58,215 nt of DNA from Yersinia aldovae ATCC 35236. GTDB lineage: Bacteria; Pseudomonadota; Gammaproteobacteria; Enterobacterales; Enterobacteriaceae. The notes beneath the pieces are model-generated. The model saw only the letters and a list, made by a program, of their open reading frames with translations. It was not told the DNA's origin and made no database searches. The stretch is from positions 1 through 58,215 of the forward strand of contig NZ_ACCB01000029.1 of NCBI RefSeq assembly GCF_000173735.1, read 5' to 3'. The position numbers and the translations under genes are program-made. Below, one piece after another: positions 17,401 through 26,721 of the stretch (position 1 is the stretch's first letter; every line of letters begins with the position of its first letter).

Positions 17401-17635
17401 ATAATCCTCATATTTAATATTTATATTACTACGTAAAATAAATCAGCCATTCTCATTATGGATAAAATAGAACTTGCTTTTCAATACTTGGTACGTTACT
17501 AATCTTGTGATCTCTTGGCAAGATTTTTATCTAAAAAATAGAATAATGGATATTCATGAAAATATTATGTTCATATTAATAAATTAAATTATAAGTGTTT
17601 TTATTAAAGTTAGTAAAATATAAGGAGAAGAAATA

Positions 17636-18919
17636 ATGAATGGACTCTCTCCCCTCGGCGACGATTATTCTGTGAGTCGCTTACCTTTATCTGCCAAATC
17701 AAGTTTTCTCTCAGTCACATTGGTCAGAGTGGGGGCAATAACAACATTAGCCCAATTTATGTTAGGTGCTACCTTAGGGCATGGAATGACGTTTACCCAG
17801 GCGATGCTGGCAACCTTTTTAGGGAGTTTACTGCTTCAATTTGTTAGCCTCGGGCTTGGTATTGCAGGCGCACGTGAGGGGTTGTCAATCAGTCTACTCG
17901 CTCGTTGGTGCGGCTTTGGTCGTATCGGCTCGGTTATTATTGGCGGCGGAATAGTGATTAGTCTGCTTGGTTGGTTTGGCATATTAAATGCAGTTCTTGC
18001 CGATAGTTTGAATCACATGTCGGGAGATTTGATCAGTTTTAGTTGGGCTGCCGCTATCTCCGGGATAGGGTTTACAATACTGGTTGCATTCGGGTTCAGC
18101 GCATTGAGCTGGACTGCAAAACTCGCCGTGCCTCTCTTCTTTATGGCAATTTTCTGGATTTCGTTAAATCTGTTAGCAGGACATCATATTGCTGATCTGG
18201 TTGCCGTCATCCCTACTGGAACACCTATTACTATTGCTGCTGGTGCTACCATGGTGGCAGGGGGGTACATTGTCGGTGCATTAATGACACCCGATATTAG
18301 TCGCTATTGTAAAAATAGTAGGCACGTATTTTGGATGACGATGATCTGCATCTTGGTGGGTGAATTTATTGTTAATGGTATCGCCATATTGATTGCTCAT
18401 GCACTCGACACTGCCGATGTGGTAACAATTATGATCCAAACATCTGGGGGGGGCGGGTTACTCACCGTTATTCTTGCTACCATCAAGATTAATGATGTTT
18501 GCTTATATTCTTCATCGCTCGCCCTTACAAACGTGGTACAAGGAATAACGGGTAACAGATGGAGTCGAACTTGGCTGACGGTTTTACTCGGTATCGTGGG
18601 TACTCTCTTATCAATAGTAGGGATTTTAGATAAGTTTACGGATTTTCTCATGCTACTCGGTGTTGTCTTTCCGCCAATATCAGGTGTCATGCTGGTTGAC
18701 TACTATGTGTTACGTACCAGCCGCCAATTGCTTGGTGCCTCTCGCCAGATGCAGGCGCTGCCTGAATCAACGCAATTAATTGGCTGGAAGGCTATCGCGG
18801 CTTGTGTTGTAGGAACTATCGGCGGTATGAATATTGATTTTGGTATTCCGTCATTCAATTCATTAATCATTGCCAGTACTATTTATTGGATAATTTGTAT
18901 CATAAAGAAAAAGCCATAA
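17636..18919 (+). CDS. NCS1-family nucleobase (cytosine/purine) permease, CodB-like
   Basis: The 427-residue protein has about 12 hydrophobic segments. LVRVGAITTLAQFMLGATLGHGMT near the N-terminus and PDISRYCKNSRHVFW in the middle are typical of CodB-like NCS1 transporters, as is the late VVFPPISGVMLVDYYVLR. It should import cytosine or a related nucleobase with a cation. A strong AAGGAGAAG precedes ATG 17636. No cytosine deaminase gene (codA) lies nearby; instead two paralogous PAS-LuxR regulators flank it. The substrate is therefore uncertain. Confidence 0.82.
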   Translation: MNGLSPLGDDYSVSRLPLSAKSSFLSVTLVRVGAITTLAQFMLGATLGHGMTFTQAMLATFLGSLLLQFVSLGLGIAGAREGLSISLLARWCGFGRIGSVIIGGGIVISLLGWFGILNAVLADSLNHMSGDLISFSWAAAISGIGFTILVAFGFSALSWTAKLAVPLFFMAIFWISLNLLAGHHIADLVAVIPTGTPITIAAGATMVAGGYIVGALMTPDISRYCKNSRHVFWMTMICILVGEFIVNGIAILIAHALDTADVVTIMIQTSGGGGLLTVILATIKINDVCLYSSSLALTNVVQGITGNRWSRTWLTVLLGIVGTLLSIVGILDKFTDFLMLLGVVFPPISGVMLVDYYVLRTSRQLLGASRQMQALPESTQLIGWKAIAACVVGTIGGMNIDFGIPSFNSLIIASTIYWIICIIKKKP

Positions 18920-19001
18920 TTTTATATTATGGCATTGTTATATCTATTGGGCTAAATATTCCATACTCATAGAATGTCTTTAATTTAAAAATGAGGAAAT
19001 A

Positions 19002-19706
19002 ATGATGGATAAAAATAATCACAAAAAAATAATTGGTTCTAAGGAACTTGATGCAGAGCCTTTCGGTTCGCTCATATCATTTATGGAAAATAATGATGAG
19101 CCGTGGGGGGTAAAAGATTGTGAATCGCGCTTTATGTATGCAAATAAAGCTACCCTTAAATATAGCCAATTACCCCTTAATTTTGATATTGAAGGCCGAT
19201 TAGACAGCGAATGTCCTGCTCAGTGGGCAGAATTTGCGCCAGATTTACAAAAGCAAGACAGGGCCGTTGAGACGGATAAGAAACGTGTAGCTATGATTCA
19301 GACCTGTTTATTCGGTCAGGAGCATACGCTTTGTGAAAAATTCCCTCTGTTTGACAATGAGAAAAAATGTATTGGCACTATTTTTCATGTGACAAAATTC
19401 AATTTTATTTCCATATGTGATTTATTTAATAAGACCCCGCCTCCAGTATTGATAATGAAGCCACCTACAAATGATTTCACTAACAAAGAACTTGAAGTGA
19501 TATTCTTCTTATTACAATCCCTCAACGCTAAAGAAATAGGGAGAAAACTAAACCTTTCTAACCGTACAATAGCAAATAAATTGCAATCGATATATGGAAA
19601 GGCGAATGTAAACTCGCAAAGCGCCTTTAAAGAATACTGTAAAGCTGAAGGTTTTAATCGATATATTCCCGAATGGCTTATTAAAGCGGGCTGTACATTT
19701 ATTTAG
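19002..19706 (+). CDS. PAS-LuxR type transcriptional regulator (paralogue 2)
   Basis: A 234-residue paralogue of the regulator at 16648-17400: NDEPWGVKDCESRFMYANKAT aligns with its PAS start, GTIFHVTKFNF with its PAS end, and FTNKELEVIFFLLQSLNAKEIGRKL, NLSNRTIANKLQSIYGKA form the LuxR helix-turn-helix. ATG 19002 follows GAGGAAA; ATG 19005 is an alternative. It is co-directional with the permease 82 bp upstream and may be co-transcribed with it. Confidence 0.75.
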   Translation: MMDKNNHKKIIGSKELDAEPFGSLISFMENNDEPWGVKDCESRFMYANKATLKYSQLPLNFDIEGRLDSECPAQWAEFAPDLQKQDRAVETDKKRVAMIQTCLFGQEHTLCEKFPLFDNEKKCIGTIFHVTKFNFISICDLFNKTPPPVLIMKPPTNDFTNKELEVIFFLLQSLNAKEIGRKLNLSNRTIANKLQSIYGKANVNSQSAFKEYCKAEGFNRYIPEWLIKAGCTFI

Positions 19707-20088
19707 ACCTTATGAGAATCTTCCGCGGGGTGGGGTGCATTAACGCGATTCGGTAATGTTTGAATGCTGCCAATTGCTGAATATCAGTCTGTCGATTATT
19801 CGTTGCAATGGCGTCGAGTAAGATGTTGATGTGCCCTGATACCTGCTTTATCAACGCGGTTTTCTGTTGGGTTGCAGCGGTAATGCTGCTGGCTTTTAAT
19901 TCCTCTTGAGCGCCTTCCCAGGCGGTTCCCATCCATGTATTAAACTTATGCGTTGGCGGAATTAGCGTTTGATTATGGGGAATTGGCTCCTGTGCGAAAA
20001 TGATAGATTCATGTTCGTCTGTACTTGATGTCAGCCCGCCAAAGGGGGTTATAAAGTCATAAATCAGAGTAGGATCACATTTTAAAAA
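19699..20088 (-). pseudogene. C-terminal remnant of an unrecognised gene
   Basis: The minus strand is open for 130 codons and reads like a real protein (IYDFITPFGGLTSS, ANKFNTW-like WMGTAWEGAQEEL, an Ala/Gln-rich helix, ALMHPTPRKIL). There is no usable start at the upstream end; the first ATG, at 19932, would keep only 77 residues and lacks a ribosome binding site. It overlaps the end of the PAS-LuxR gene by eight bases. It looks like the 3' piece of a gene lost when neighbouring accessory DNA was rearranged. I do not recognise the family. Confidence 0.4.
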
Positions 20089-20116
20089 TTATATAAATAA
20101 AATTTATCAATTTCAT

Positions 20117-20143
20117 TTAAGAACTCATCCGATGTGTCGATAG
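20117..20143 (+). promoter_or_regulatory. Possible sigma-28 (FliA) promoter of yplA
   Basis: TTAAGAAC (20117-20124) and GTCGATAG (20136-20143) are 11 bases apart and match the TAAAGTTT-N11-GCCGATAA flagellar consensus at 10 of 16 positions. yplA is known to belong to the flagellar regulon in Y. enterocolitica. Confidence 0.45.
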
Positions 20144-20197
20144 ATAGATGATTAATCTTAGTTAACCATCTGGATCATCTTTCGACAAGGAGTTGGT

Positions 20198-21193
20198 ATG
20201 AGTGCATCGGTCAATATGATTGCACCTGCTTCATTGGCGGGTTCTATGGGGCGAGTCAGTTTATCTGCACCCACAGGGAAAGACGATGTTGTATCTGTAG
20301 CAGCGACACGTACAGCTCAAACGATAGCGATGACACACTTGACCACAGTACCGGCGAGTAATGAGCTTTACTACAGCATGGTTGCGAATCTTGGCTTGTC
20401 GCGTGCTGAAGGAATTGTGGCAGATAAGGAGAGTATTCTCGGTAGCAATAATATACCTCTCTCAAGTGGGCAAGGATCACAGCAAGCGGACTATTCATTA
20501 GCATTGATTGCTAAAGACGTCTACTCTCCCATTTCAGTTAACTTTGCTGGTTTTTCCCGTTTAAGTGACCGTGCATTATTGGCAGCAGGTATCGATCCTG
20601 CGAGTCTATCTAATAGCGCTTCAGGTTTTATGGCTGGAATTTACTCTGATAATCAACAATATGTTTTAGCCTTTGCTGGCACCAATGATATGCAGGACTG
20701 GTTGAGTAACATTCGTCAAGCTACCGGCTATGAGGATGTGCAATACAATCAGGCTGTTGCTTTGGGGAAGGCGGCAAGAATGGCTTTTGGCGATGATCTG
20801 GTGATCACTGGGCACTCGCTCGGTGGTGGGCTGGCGGCCACTGCAGCGTTAGCAACCGGAACTTTTGCGGTAACATTCAACGCTGCTGGCGTTTCTGATC
20901 ATACACTGAACCGCATGGGGCTTAACCCCGTTCAAGCGCGGCTGGCGGCAGAGAATGGCGGGATTCGGCGCTATAGCGAACAATATGATTTATTGACAGA
21001 TACTCAGGAGTCTACATCACTGATTCCTGATGCGATTGGCCATAAAATCACTCTGATAAATAGCGATAAACTCACCGGGTTGGATGATTGGCTACCGCAT
21101 AAACACCTGGAACGCCGTCTGGCGGCGCATGGTATTGATAAAGTTCTCAGCTCAATGGATGAACAGCAACCTTGGGGGCGGCAGGATGCCTGA
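20198..21193 (+). CDS. yplA: Phospholipase A YplA
   Basis: A 331-residue lipase-fold protein. The nucleophile elbow GHSLGGG has Ser207, and FAGTNDMQDW (about 159-168) supplies the oxyanion region of class 3 lipases. There is no classical signal peptide; the Ser/Ala-rich N-terminus fits export through the flagellar type III apparatus, as described for YplA of Y. enterocolitica and the related Serratia PhlA. It hydrolyses phospholipids and contributes to virulence. ATG 20198 has AAGGAG. The next gene overlaps its end by eight bases, as in phlA-phlB, so production and protection are coupled. Confidence 0.85.
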   Translation: MSASVNMIAPASLAGSMGRVSLSAPTGKDDVVSVAATRTAQTIAMTHLTTVPASNELYYSMVANLGLSRAEGIVADKESILGSNNIPLSSGQGSQQADYSLALIAKDVYSPISVNFAGFSRLSDRALLAAGIDPASLSNSASGFMAGIYSDNQQYVLAFAGTNDMQDWLSNIRQATGYEDVQYNQAVALGKAARMAFGDDLVITGHSLGGGLAATAALATGTFAVTFNAAGVSDHTLNRMGLNPVQARLAAENGGIRRYSEQYDLLTDTQESTSLIPDAIGHKITLINSDKLTGLDDWLPHKHLERRLAAHGIDKVLSSMDEQQPWGRQDA

Positions 21194-21947
21194 ATCAACA
21201 CTGACAATAAGGGTGAAACGTCAGATACGTTACGTCATCTTTGGTGTTTTGATCCCACTACTGAGTTTTGAGGCACACGCAATGACAGATATTAACACGG
21301 CTTTCAGCGATCCATTGGTCATGCCAATTGCAGAGGCGATTGTTCGCGGAGACGTAAAACAGATCCATCAGTTGGCCAATACAACATTATTACGTCAGCA
21401 AGGTGAGCAGTCGATAACTTTACTGCAATGGGCGATCCTTAACCAACAGCCAGAAAGTTTGACGGCATTATTGCAAGAGTACGCAGATCCTTCTCAGCCC
21501 GGATTACAAGGCGATACTGCATGGCATACTGCAGCCAGTATTCAGGATGCGCATTACATGCATCTTTTACTCGATGGCCGCCTCCAGCCGAACACGCGAA
21601 ACAGTGTGACATTAGCGACACCACTGGCGGCCGCCGTTATGGCCGGGCGTGAAGTACAAGTGATCTTATTACTGGTTGCTGGGGTTGATCCGAATCTGGC
21701 CGATCGGATGGGAGATACCCCACTGCATTTAGCGGGTAAAACCAATGCACCAGACTTGGCTCTGCGCTTATTAAAAGCGGGTGCAGATCCTGAGTTACGT
21801 AACAAGCAAGGGGCAACGTTTCAACAGTATTTAGCGATGACCCCGATGACCCTGCAAAGCGCTAAGATGCAGAAAAATCATCAGCAATTGAATGCCTGGC
21901 TACGCGGGAAAAAGTGGGCAGAGGTCTATCAGCAACCGTTTGAATAA
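21186..21947 (+). CDS. yplB: YplB, ankyrin-repeat accessory/protective protein of YplA
   Basis: The 253-residue protein has an N-terminal signal-like helix (YVIFGVLIPLLSFEAHA) followed by ankyrin repeats, clearest at DRMGDTPLHLAGKTNAPDLALRLL and the preceding TPLAAAVMAGREVQVILLL. Ankyrin partners of secreted phospholipases protect the producer or assist the enzyme, as reported for the Serratia homologues. ATG 21186 lies within the end of yplA behind GGCAGG, giving translational coupling. The arrangement also resembles toxin-immunity pairs. Confidence 0.8.
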   Translation: MPESTLTIRVKRQIRYVIFGVLIPLLSFEAHAMTDINTAFSDPLVMPIAEAIVRGDVKQIHQLANTTLLRQQGEQSITLLQWAILNQQPESLTALLQEYADPSQPGLQGDTAWHTAASIQDAHYMHLLLDGRLQPNTRNSVTLATPLAAAVMAGREVQVILLLVAGVDPNLADRMGDTPLHLAGKTNAPDLALRLLKAGADPELRNKQGATFQQYLAMTPMTLQSAKMQKNHQQLNAWLRGKKWAEVYQQPFE

Positions 21948-21950
21948 TAA

Positions 21951-21985
21951 AAAACCGCTGAGTTTGACGTCAGCGGTTTTTTGTT
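21951..21985. terminator. Bidirectional terminator between yplB and srmB
   Basis: AAAACCGCTGA (21951-21961) pairs with TCAGCGGTTTT (21970-21980), with a T run after and an A run before, so it can serve both convergent genes. Confidence 0.92.
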
Positions 21986-21999
21986 CGGGTGTTGAGTTA

Positions 22000-23325
22000 T
22001 TAACCCGTAGTTTTAGTATCAGGCTTGTCTTTCGGTTTACGGCGTTTGCCCACATTTTTGGCATCGCGGTGACGAACTTTAACCTTCACTTTTTCTTTAC
22101 TGGCTTCTTTTAGCTCTTTACGCTTCGCTAAGACCTTTTTAGAGGGTTTACCTGTGGCTTTTTCGCTTGGTGCCTTGCTGGTAGGGCGCAACTCATCAAT
22201 AACCCGAGGCTTCAGTGGCTCGTTCAGGTAACGTCCAATCTTGCCCAATAACAGATGGTCATGGGCTTCCACCAATGAAATAGCCACACCTTTACGCCCA
22301 GCGCGACCTGTACGGCCAATGCGGTGCAGGTAGACGTCAGAGGTCAGCGGCAGATCAAAGTTGAATACATGGCTGATGTCGTCGATGTCCAGGCCGCGTG
22401 AAGCGATATCTGTTGCAACCAGCACATTGACGCGACCATCACTGAGGCGAATAACTGCTTCAGTCCGTTTGGCCTGAACCATTTCGCCTTCGAGGAACCA
22501 AGCGTTAATCCCGGCTTCACGCAGCCAACTGACTAATTGGTGTACCTTTTCACGGGTACGAACGAAAATAATCGATTTCTGCACTTCTGGTTGCTTTAAC
22601 AGATGCACCAGCAAGGCGGTTTTATGTTCAATACTGTCTGCACGGTAATACCATTGCAGAATTTTTTTACGTTCGCGACGTGATGGGTCTGCTTCCAACT
22701 CTACCGGCTCGTTCAGAATGCGTTCTGCAAACTCACGTATAGCTTCACCTTCAAGCGTAGCGGAGAACAGGAGCGTCTGTTTGCGCCAGCGGGTTTCTGC
22801 GGCGATGGTTTCAATATCTTGTGCGAAACCCATATCCAACATACGGTCAGCTTCGTCCAGAATCAGGGTTTCCACAGCCCGGCAGTCAAAGTTCTCTTCT
22901 TTGATGTATTGCAACAAGCGGCCGGTGGTCGCAACCACGATATCCTGATTCTCACTAAAGACTTCCGCGTGATTCATATAAGCCACACCGCCGGTTATCG
23001 TCGCGATATCCAGTTGTGTATGTTTAGCTAACTCACGGGCTTGATCCGCGACCTGCATGGCCAATTCACGGGTTGGCGTCAGGATTAGAATCCGTGGTGG
23101 GCCAGATTTTTTGCGTGGGAAATCCAGCAAATGCTGCAAGGCAGGCAGCAAAAAGGCGGCAGTTTTGCCCGTACCTGTTGGTGCCGAACCCAATACGTCG
23201 CGCCCATCCATTGCTGGCGGAATAGCCGCAGCTTGAATTGCGGTTGGACGCTCATAGCCTTTGTCACGCAGTGCGTCAATCAGGCGTTCATCGAGATCGA
23301 GTTCGGAAAAATTGGTTACAGTCAT
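22000..23325 (-). CDS. srmB: ATP-dependent RNA helicase SrmB
   Basis: A 441-residue DEAD-box protein: Q motif GYERPTAIQ, Walker A APTGTGKT, PTRELAMQV, DEAD in LILDEADRMLDMGF, SAT, and the helicase C motifs ATDIASRGLDI and HRIGRTGRAGRKG. The Lys/Arg-rich C-terminal tail (KVKVKVRHRDAKN) binds RNA. It assists early 50S subunit assembly. AGAGGAAG precedes the ATG. Confidence 0.96.
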   Translation of the reverse strand: MTVTNFSELDLDERLIDALRDKGYERPTAIQAAAIPPAMDGRDVLGSAPTGTGKTAAFLLPALQHLLDFPRKKSGPPRILILTPTRELAMQVADQARELAKHTQLDIATITGGVAYMNHAEVFSENQDIVVATTGRLLQYIKEENFDCRAVETLILDEADRMLDMGFAQDIETIAAETRWRKQTLLFSATLEGEAIREFAERILNEPVELEADPSRRERKKILQWYYRADSIEHKTALLVHLLKQPEVQKSIIFVRTREKVHQLVSWLREAGINAWFLEGEMVQAKRTEAVIRLSDGRVNVLVATDIASRGLDIDDISHVFNFDLPLTSDVYLHRIGRTGRAGRKGVAISLVEAHDHLLLGKIGRYLNEPLKPRVIDELRPTSKAPSEKATGKPSKKVLAKRKELKEASKEKVKVKVRHRDAKNVGKRRKPKDKPDTKTTG

Positions 23326-23457
23326 GGTCTTCCTCTACTTGGGGCGCCGATTATAGACGGGTTAGCCGAATTCTTCACCTGTTTAAGCGGTAATGATGTC
23401 TTTTCCCTTCAATCATATTGTCCTATGCTACGCCGGTTATAGATTCTGATGACTAAT

Positions 23458-24203
23458 ATGGGCGAGAAATTGAAGAAAAACCGGTATTACGTGGTGGTGG
23501 TTTCACTTTTAAACAGTTCTTTGTGGCACACGACCGTTGTGCGATGAAAGTGGGTACCGATGGTGTATTACTCGGTGCCTGGGTGCCGGTGGATAATTCG
23601 CGCAGAGTACTGGATATTGGCTGCGGCAGCGGGCTTATTGCTCTGATGATTGCTCAGCGTTCGGCATCCGATGTACTCATTGATGGTGTTGAGCTGGAGC
23701 CTGCAGCGGCACAACAGGCGATTAGCAATGCAGAATCATCGCCTTGGGCTGCACGTGTTCATATTTATGAGCAAGATGTCCATCAGTTTGCTGAAAACCA
23801 TCCTCAACAGTATGACCTGATTGTCAGTAATCCACCTTATTTTGCTCCTGCCGTCGCCTGTCGCGATGAAGCGCGGGATACCGCACGTTATACCGGTTCA
23901 TTAACACATTTAGCGCTACTAAATTGCGCTGAGAAGCTTATCACAGACGACGGTATGTTTTGTGTGGTTTTACCTCATGAACTGGGAATTGAACTGGCGC
24001 GGCTTGGCGGTCAGATGGGGTGGTATGTTCGTGGTCAGGTTAATGTCAGGGATCGCCCCGGTAAACCGCTGCATCGAATGTTGCTGACACTGTCGCGGCA
24101 AGCGGGTGAGGCGATATATCAGGAACTGGATCTGCGCCAATCTGAAGGGATTTATTCAACCGAATTTCGTCAGTTAATCAGTGACTTCTATCTTAATTAT
24201 TAA
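23458..24203 (+). CDS. trmN6: tRNA1(Val) (adenine37-N6)-methyltransferase TrmN6, frameshifted near the start
   Basis: The body has the SAM motif LDIGCGSGLIALMIAQ and the N6-adenine methyltransferase NPPY in LIVSNPPYFAPA. It methylates A37 of tRNA1(Val). The uninterrupted frame has only a GTG at 23523, but conserved residues FTFKQFF lie upstream in the same frame. ATG 23458 begins MGEKLKK, the expected N-terminus, in another frame; one extra base in the A5 run at 23476-23480 would join them into one normal-length protein. So a base is missing here, by error or mutation. Confidence 0.88.
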
Positions 24204-24221
24204 AAGTATCTCAATTATTAA

Positions 24222-24280
24222 AAGACATCAGCACAAGATTAGCAGGGCGTATTATTTCGCCCTGAATATGCTGATGTCTT
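24222..24280. terminator. Nested inverted repeat between convergent trmN6 and nadB
   Basis: AAGACATCAGCA (24222-24233) pairs with TGCTGATGTCTT (24269-24280), and inside it AGGGCG (24244-24249) pairs with CGCCCT (24258-24263). A long two-stage stem between convergent genes probably ends transcription from both sides, though T runs are short. An AATTATTAAAAG direct repeat (24195-24206 and 24213-24224) precedes it. Confidence 0.5.
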
Positions 24281-24294
24281 GAGCGAAAAATTAT

Positions 24295-25896
24295 CTATGG
24301 TTGAAGAATGGTCGGTTGCGGATTTTCCATTTGATCAGGATAATCAAGGGTATAGTGCAAGCCACGACTCTCTTTACGCGACATGGCACAGCGCACAATC
24401 AACTCAGCAACCTGCACCAGATTACGCAATTCCAGTAGATTATTCGAGATGCGGAAATTGGCGTAATATTCATCAATTTCCTGCTGTAACGTATTAATTC
24501 GGCGTAAGGCTCGCTCTAAACGCTTGGTTGTTCGCACGATACCGACGTAATCCCACATAAACAGACGTAATTCATGCCAGTTATGTTGAATGACAACCCG
24601 TTCGTCGGAGTTATCGACACGACTCTCATCCCAGTCCGGTAAATGCTTGGCTAACTTGGCATTAGGCAACCGTGTCAGAATATCCTCAGCAGCAGACCAG
24701 CCGTAAACCAGACACTCCAACAAGGAATTGGATGCCATGCGATTAGCACCATGTAACCCAGTATAACTCACTTCACCAATAGCATATAGCCCATCCAGAT
24801 CCGTGCGACCATGTTGATCTACCATCACACCACCACAGGTATAGTGCGCGGCTGGAACGATTGGAATGGCTTCTTTGGTCAGATCGATGCCCAAAGACAG
24901 TAGCTTTTCATAGATCATCGGGAAGTGTTGCATCACAAAATCAGTCGGTTTATGGCTGATATCCAAGTACATGCAATCAGCGCCAAGACGTTTCATTTCG
25001 TGGTCGATGGCGCGAGCAACGATATCACGCGGGGCCAGTTCGCCTCGAGTGTCAAAATCGAGCATGAAGCGACTACCGTCAGGGCGCTTAAGGTAAGCCC
25101 CTTCACCACGTAAGGCCTCAGTCAGTAAAAAGTTACGTGCTTGCGGGTGAAACAGGCAGGTAGGGTGGAATTGGTTAAATTCCAGATTGGCAACCCGACA
25201 ACCAGCGCGCCATGCCATAGCAATACCATCACCTGAGGAAATATCCGGATTGGTGGTGTATTGATAAACCTTGGCCGCCCCTCCTGTCGCTAAAACTACC
25301 GCTTTGGCGCGAAGTGTCTCGACCTTCTCTAATTCACGGTTCCAGACATACGCTCCCACCACACGTTTGGTTCCCGGTAAGCCAATTTTATTCGAGGTAA
25401 TAAGATCCACTGCATTACAGCGCTCTTTTACTAATATATTAGGGTGGGTGCTTGCTTTACCGACTAAGGTGGTTTCTACTTCTTTACCTGTAGCATCAGC
25501 AGTATGCAGTATACGACGATGACTATGACCCCCTTCACGGGTAAGGTGATAGCGCTCTTCACCACGGGCATTGGTTTCGGTATCAAAAAGGACGCCTTGA
25601 TCGATTAGCCATTGTACGCAAGAGCGGGCGTTACTGGCGATAAACTCTACGGCGTCTTTGTCACAAAGCCCGGCTCCGGCGATCAGGGTATCATCGACGT
25701 GTGAACTGATGCTGTCAGTTTCATCAAAAACAGCAGCAATACCTCCCTGAGCATAAAAAGTGGCACCTTCATTGAGTGGCCCTTTGCTCAGAACAGTAAC
25801 TTTACAATGTGGTGCGAGGCGTAGAGCCAAAGACAAGCCGGCAGCGCCACTTCCGATGATCAATACATCGCTAACGTGTTCAGATGATGATTGCAT
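24295..25896 (-). CDS. nadB: L-aspartate oxidase
   Basis: The 533-residue flavoprotein has the FAD-binding [18 protein letters not shown] at the N-terminus and [23 protein letters not shown] and [18 protein letters not shown] further on. It oxidises aspartate to iminoaspartate, the first step of NAD synthesis. The start at 25896 (MQSSSEH) fits the family length; an ATG at 25932 would add 12 residues and has a slightly better ribosome binding site. It is divergent from rpoE, as in E. coli. Confidence 0.95.
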   Translation of the reverse strand: MQSSSEHVSDVLIIGSGAAGLSLALRLAPHCKVTVLSKGPLNEGATFYAQGGIAAVFDETDSISSHVDDTLIAGAGLCDKDAVEFIASNARSCVQWLIDQGVLFDTETNARGEERYHLTREGGHSHRRILHTADATGKEVETTLVGKASTHPNILVKERCNAVDLITSNKIGLPGTKRVVGAYVWNRELEKVETLRAKAVVLATGGAAKVYQYTTNPDISSGDGIAMAWRAGCRVANLEFNQFHPTCLFHPQARNFLLTEALRGEGAYLKRPDGSRFMLDFDTRGELAPRDIVARAIDHEMKRLGADCMYLDISHKPTDFVMQHFPMIYEKLLSLGIDLTKEAIPIVPAAHYTCGGVMVDQHGRTDLDGLYAIGEVSYTGLHGANRMASNSLLECLVYGWSAAEDILTRLPNAKLAKHLPDWDESRVDNSDERVVIQHNWHELRLFMWDYVGIVRTTKRLERALRRINTLQQEIDEYYANFRISNNLLELRNLVQVAELIVRCAMSRKESRGLHYTLDYPDQMENPQPTILQP

Positions 25897-25959
25897 ATCG
25901 TATGATGTGTGCAGAAGAAGAGTGAATTTCATGTTAGCCTATCTCCCAGAGCAAAAGCT

Positions 25960-26124
25960 ATGGGTATAAGATGTCTAAAGAATATTCAGACAAAAAATCT
26001 GGCAACATGGAACTTTGCAATTTTTATAAACTCCAAGCGAGTGCTTGCTCAGGAAGATAAAGATATGGCTGGCAGTATTACTTTTAGCGTGAGGATATAT
26101 TTCGGGAGAGTCCACCTCGGATGA
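25960..26124 (+). CDS. rseD: Leader ORF overlapping rpoE start, RseD-like
   Basis: An open frame ends with TGA at 26122-26124, overlapping the rpoE ATG (ATGA). In E. coli a leader peptide, RseD, is coupled to rpoE translation in this way. Candidate starts are ATG 25960, an upstream GTG at 25909, and ATG 26065, which follows AGGA and would give 19 residues (MAGSITFSVRIYFG...) from the sigma-E transcript. Sequence identity with E. coli RseD cannot be checked here. Confidence 0.45.
   Translation: MGIRCLKNIQTKNLATWNFAIFINSKRVLAQEDKDMAGSITFSVRIYFGRVHLG
26009..26036 (+). promoter_or_regulatory. Sigma-E autoregulatory promoter of rpoE
   Basis: GGAACTT (26009-26015) is a perfect sigma-E -35 element; TCCAA (26032-26036) 16 bases on fits the -10. 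It lies 85 bp upstream of the rpoE ATG, matching the autoregulated promoter known in E. coli. Confidence 0.75.
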
Positions 26125-26696
26125 GCGAGCAGTTAACCGATCAGATGCTGGTTGAGCGGGTCCAGAAAGGGGACCAAAAATCGTTCAATTTACTGGTTAT
26201 TCGATACCAGCATAAAGTTGCGAGCCTCGTATCCCGATATGTGCCTCAGGGCGATGTTCCTGATGTTGTTCAGGAATCTTTTATCAAGGCTTATCGTGCA
26301 TTGGAATCATTCCGTGGCGATAGCGCTTTTTATACGTGGCTATACCGTATTGCTGTCAATACAGCAAAAAATTACTTAGTCGCTCAGGGGCGGCGCCCGC
26401 CATCCAGTGATGTGGATGCAAATGATGCTGAAAACTATGAAAATGCGGGTGCATTAAAAGAAATATCGAACCCTGAGAACTTAATGTTGTCTGAAGAATT
26501 AAGGCAGATAGTTTTTAAAACCATAGAGTCACTTCCTGAAGATCTTCGCATGGCGATTACACTCAGGGAGCTGGATGGTCTAAGCTATGAGGAAATAGCG
26601 GCCATTATGGACTGTCCGGTGGGTACTGTGCGTTCACGTATCTTCCGTGCCAGAGAAGCTATCGATAACAAAATTCAGCCGCTAATTCAGCGATAA
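26121..26696 (+). CDS. rpoE: RNA polymerase sigma-E factor
   Basis: The 191-residue ECF sigma factor has region 2 (YVPQGDVPDVVQESFIKAYR, FYTWLYRIAVNTAKN) and region 4 (LRELDGLSYEEIAAIMDCP, GTVRSRIFRAREAI). It directs the envelope-stress response to misfolded outer membrane proteins. It opens the rpoE-rseA-rseB-rseC operon and is itself preceded by a sigma-E promoter and a coupled leader ORF. Confidence 0.98.
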   Translation: MSEQLTDQMLVERVQKGDQKSFNLLVIRYQHKVASLVSRYVPQGDVPDVVQESFIKAYRALESFRGDSAFYTWLYRIAVNTAKNYLVAQGRRPPSSDVDANDAENYENAGALKEISNPENLMLSEELRQIVFKTIESLPEDLRMAITLRELDGLSYEEIAAIMDCPVGTVRSRIFRAREAIDNKIQPLIQR

Positions 26697-26721
26697 GCGG
26701 ACACACAAAGGGTATTTTGGC

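Noticed and set aside
17636-18919. Naming the permease codB
   Set aside because: No codA partner is present and the regulators differ, so the substrate cannot be assumed to be cytosine.
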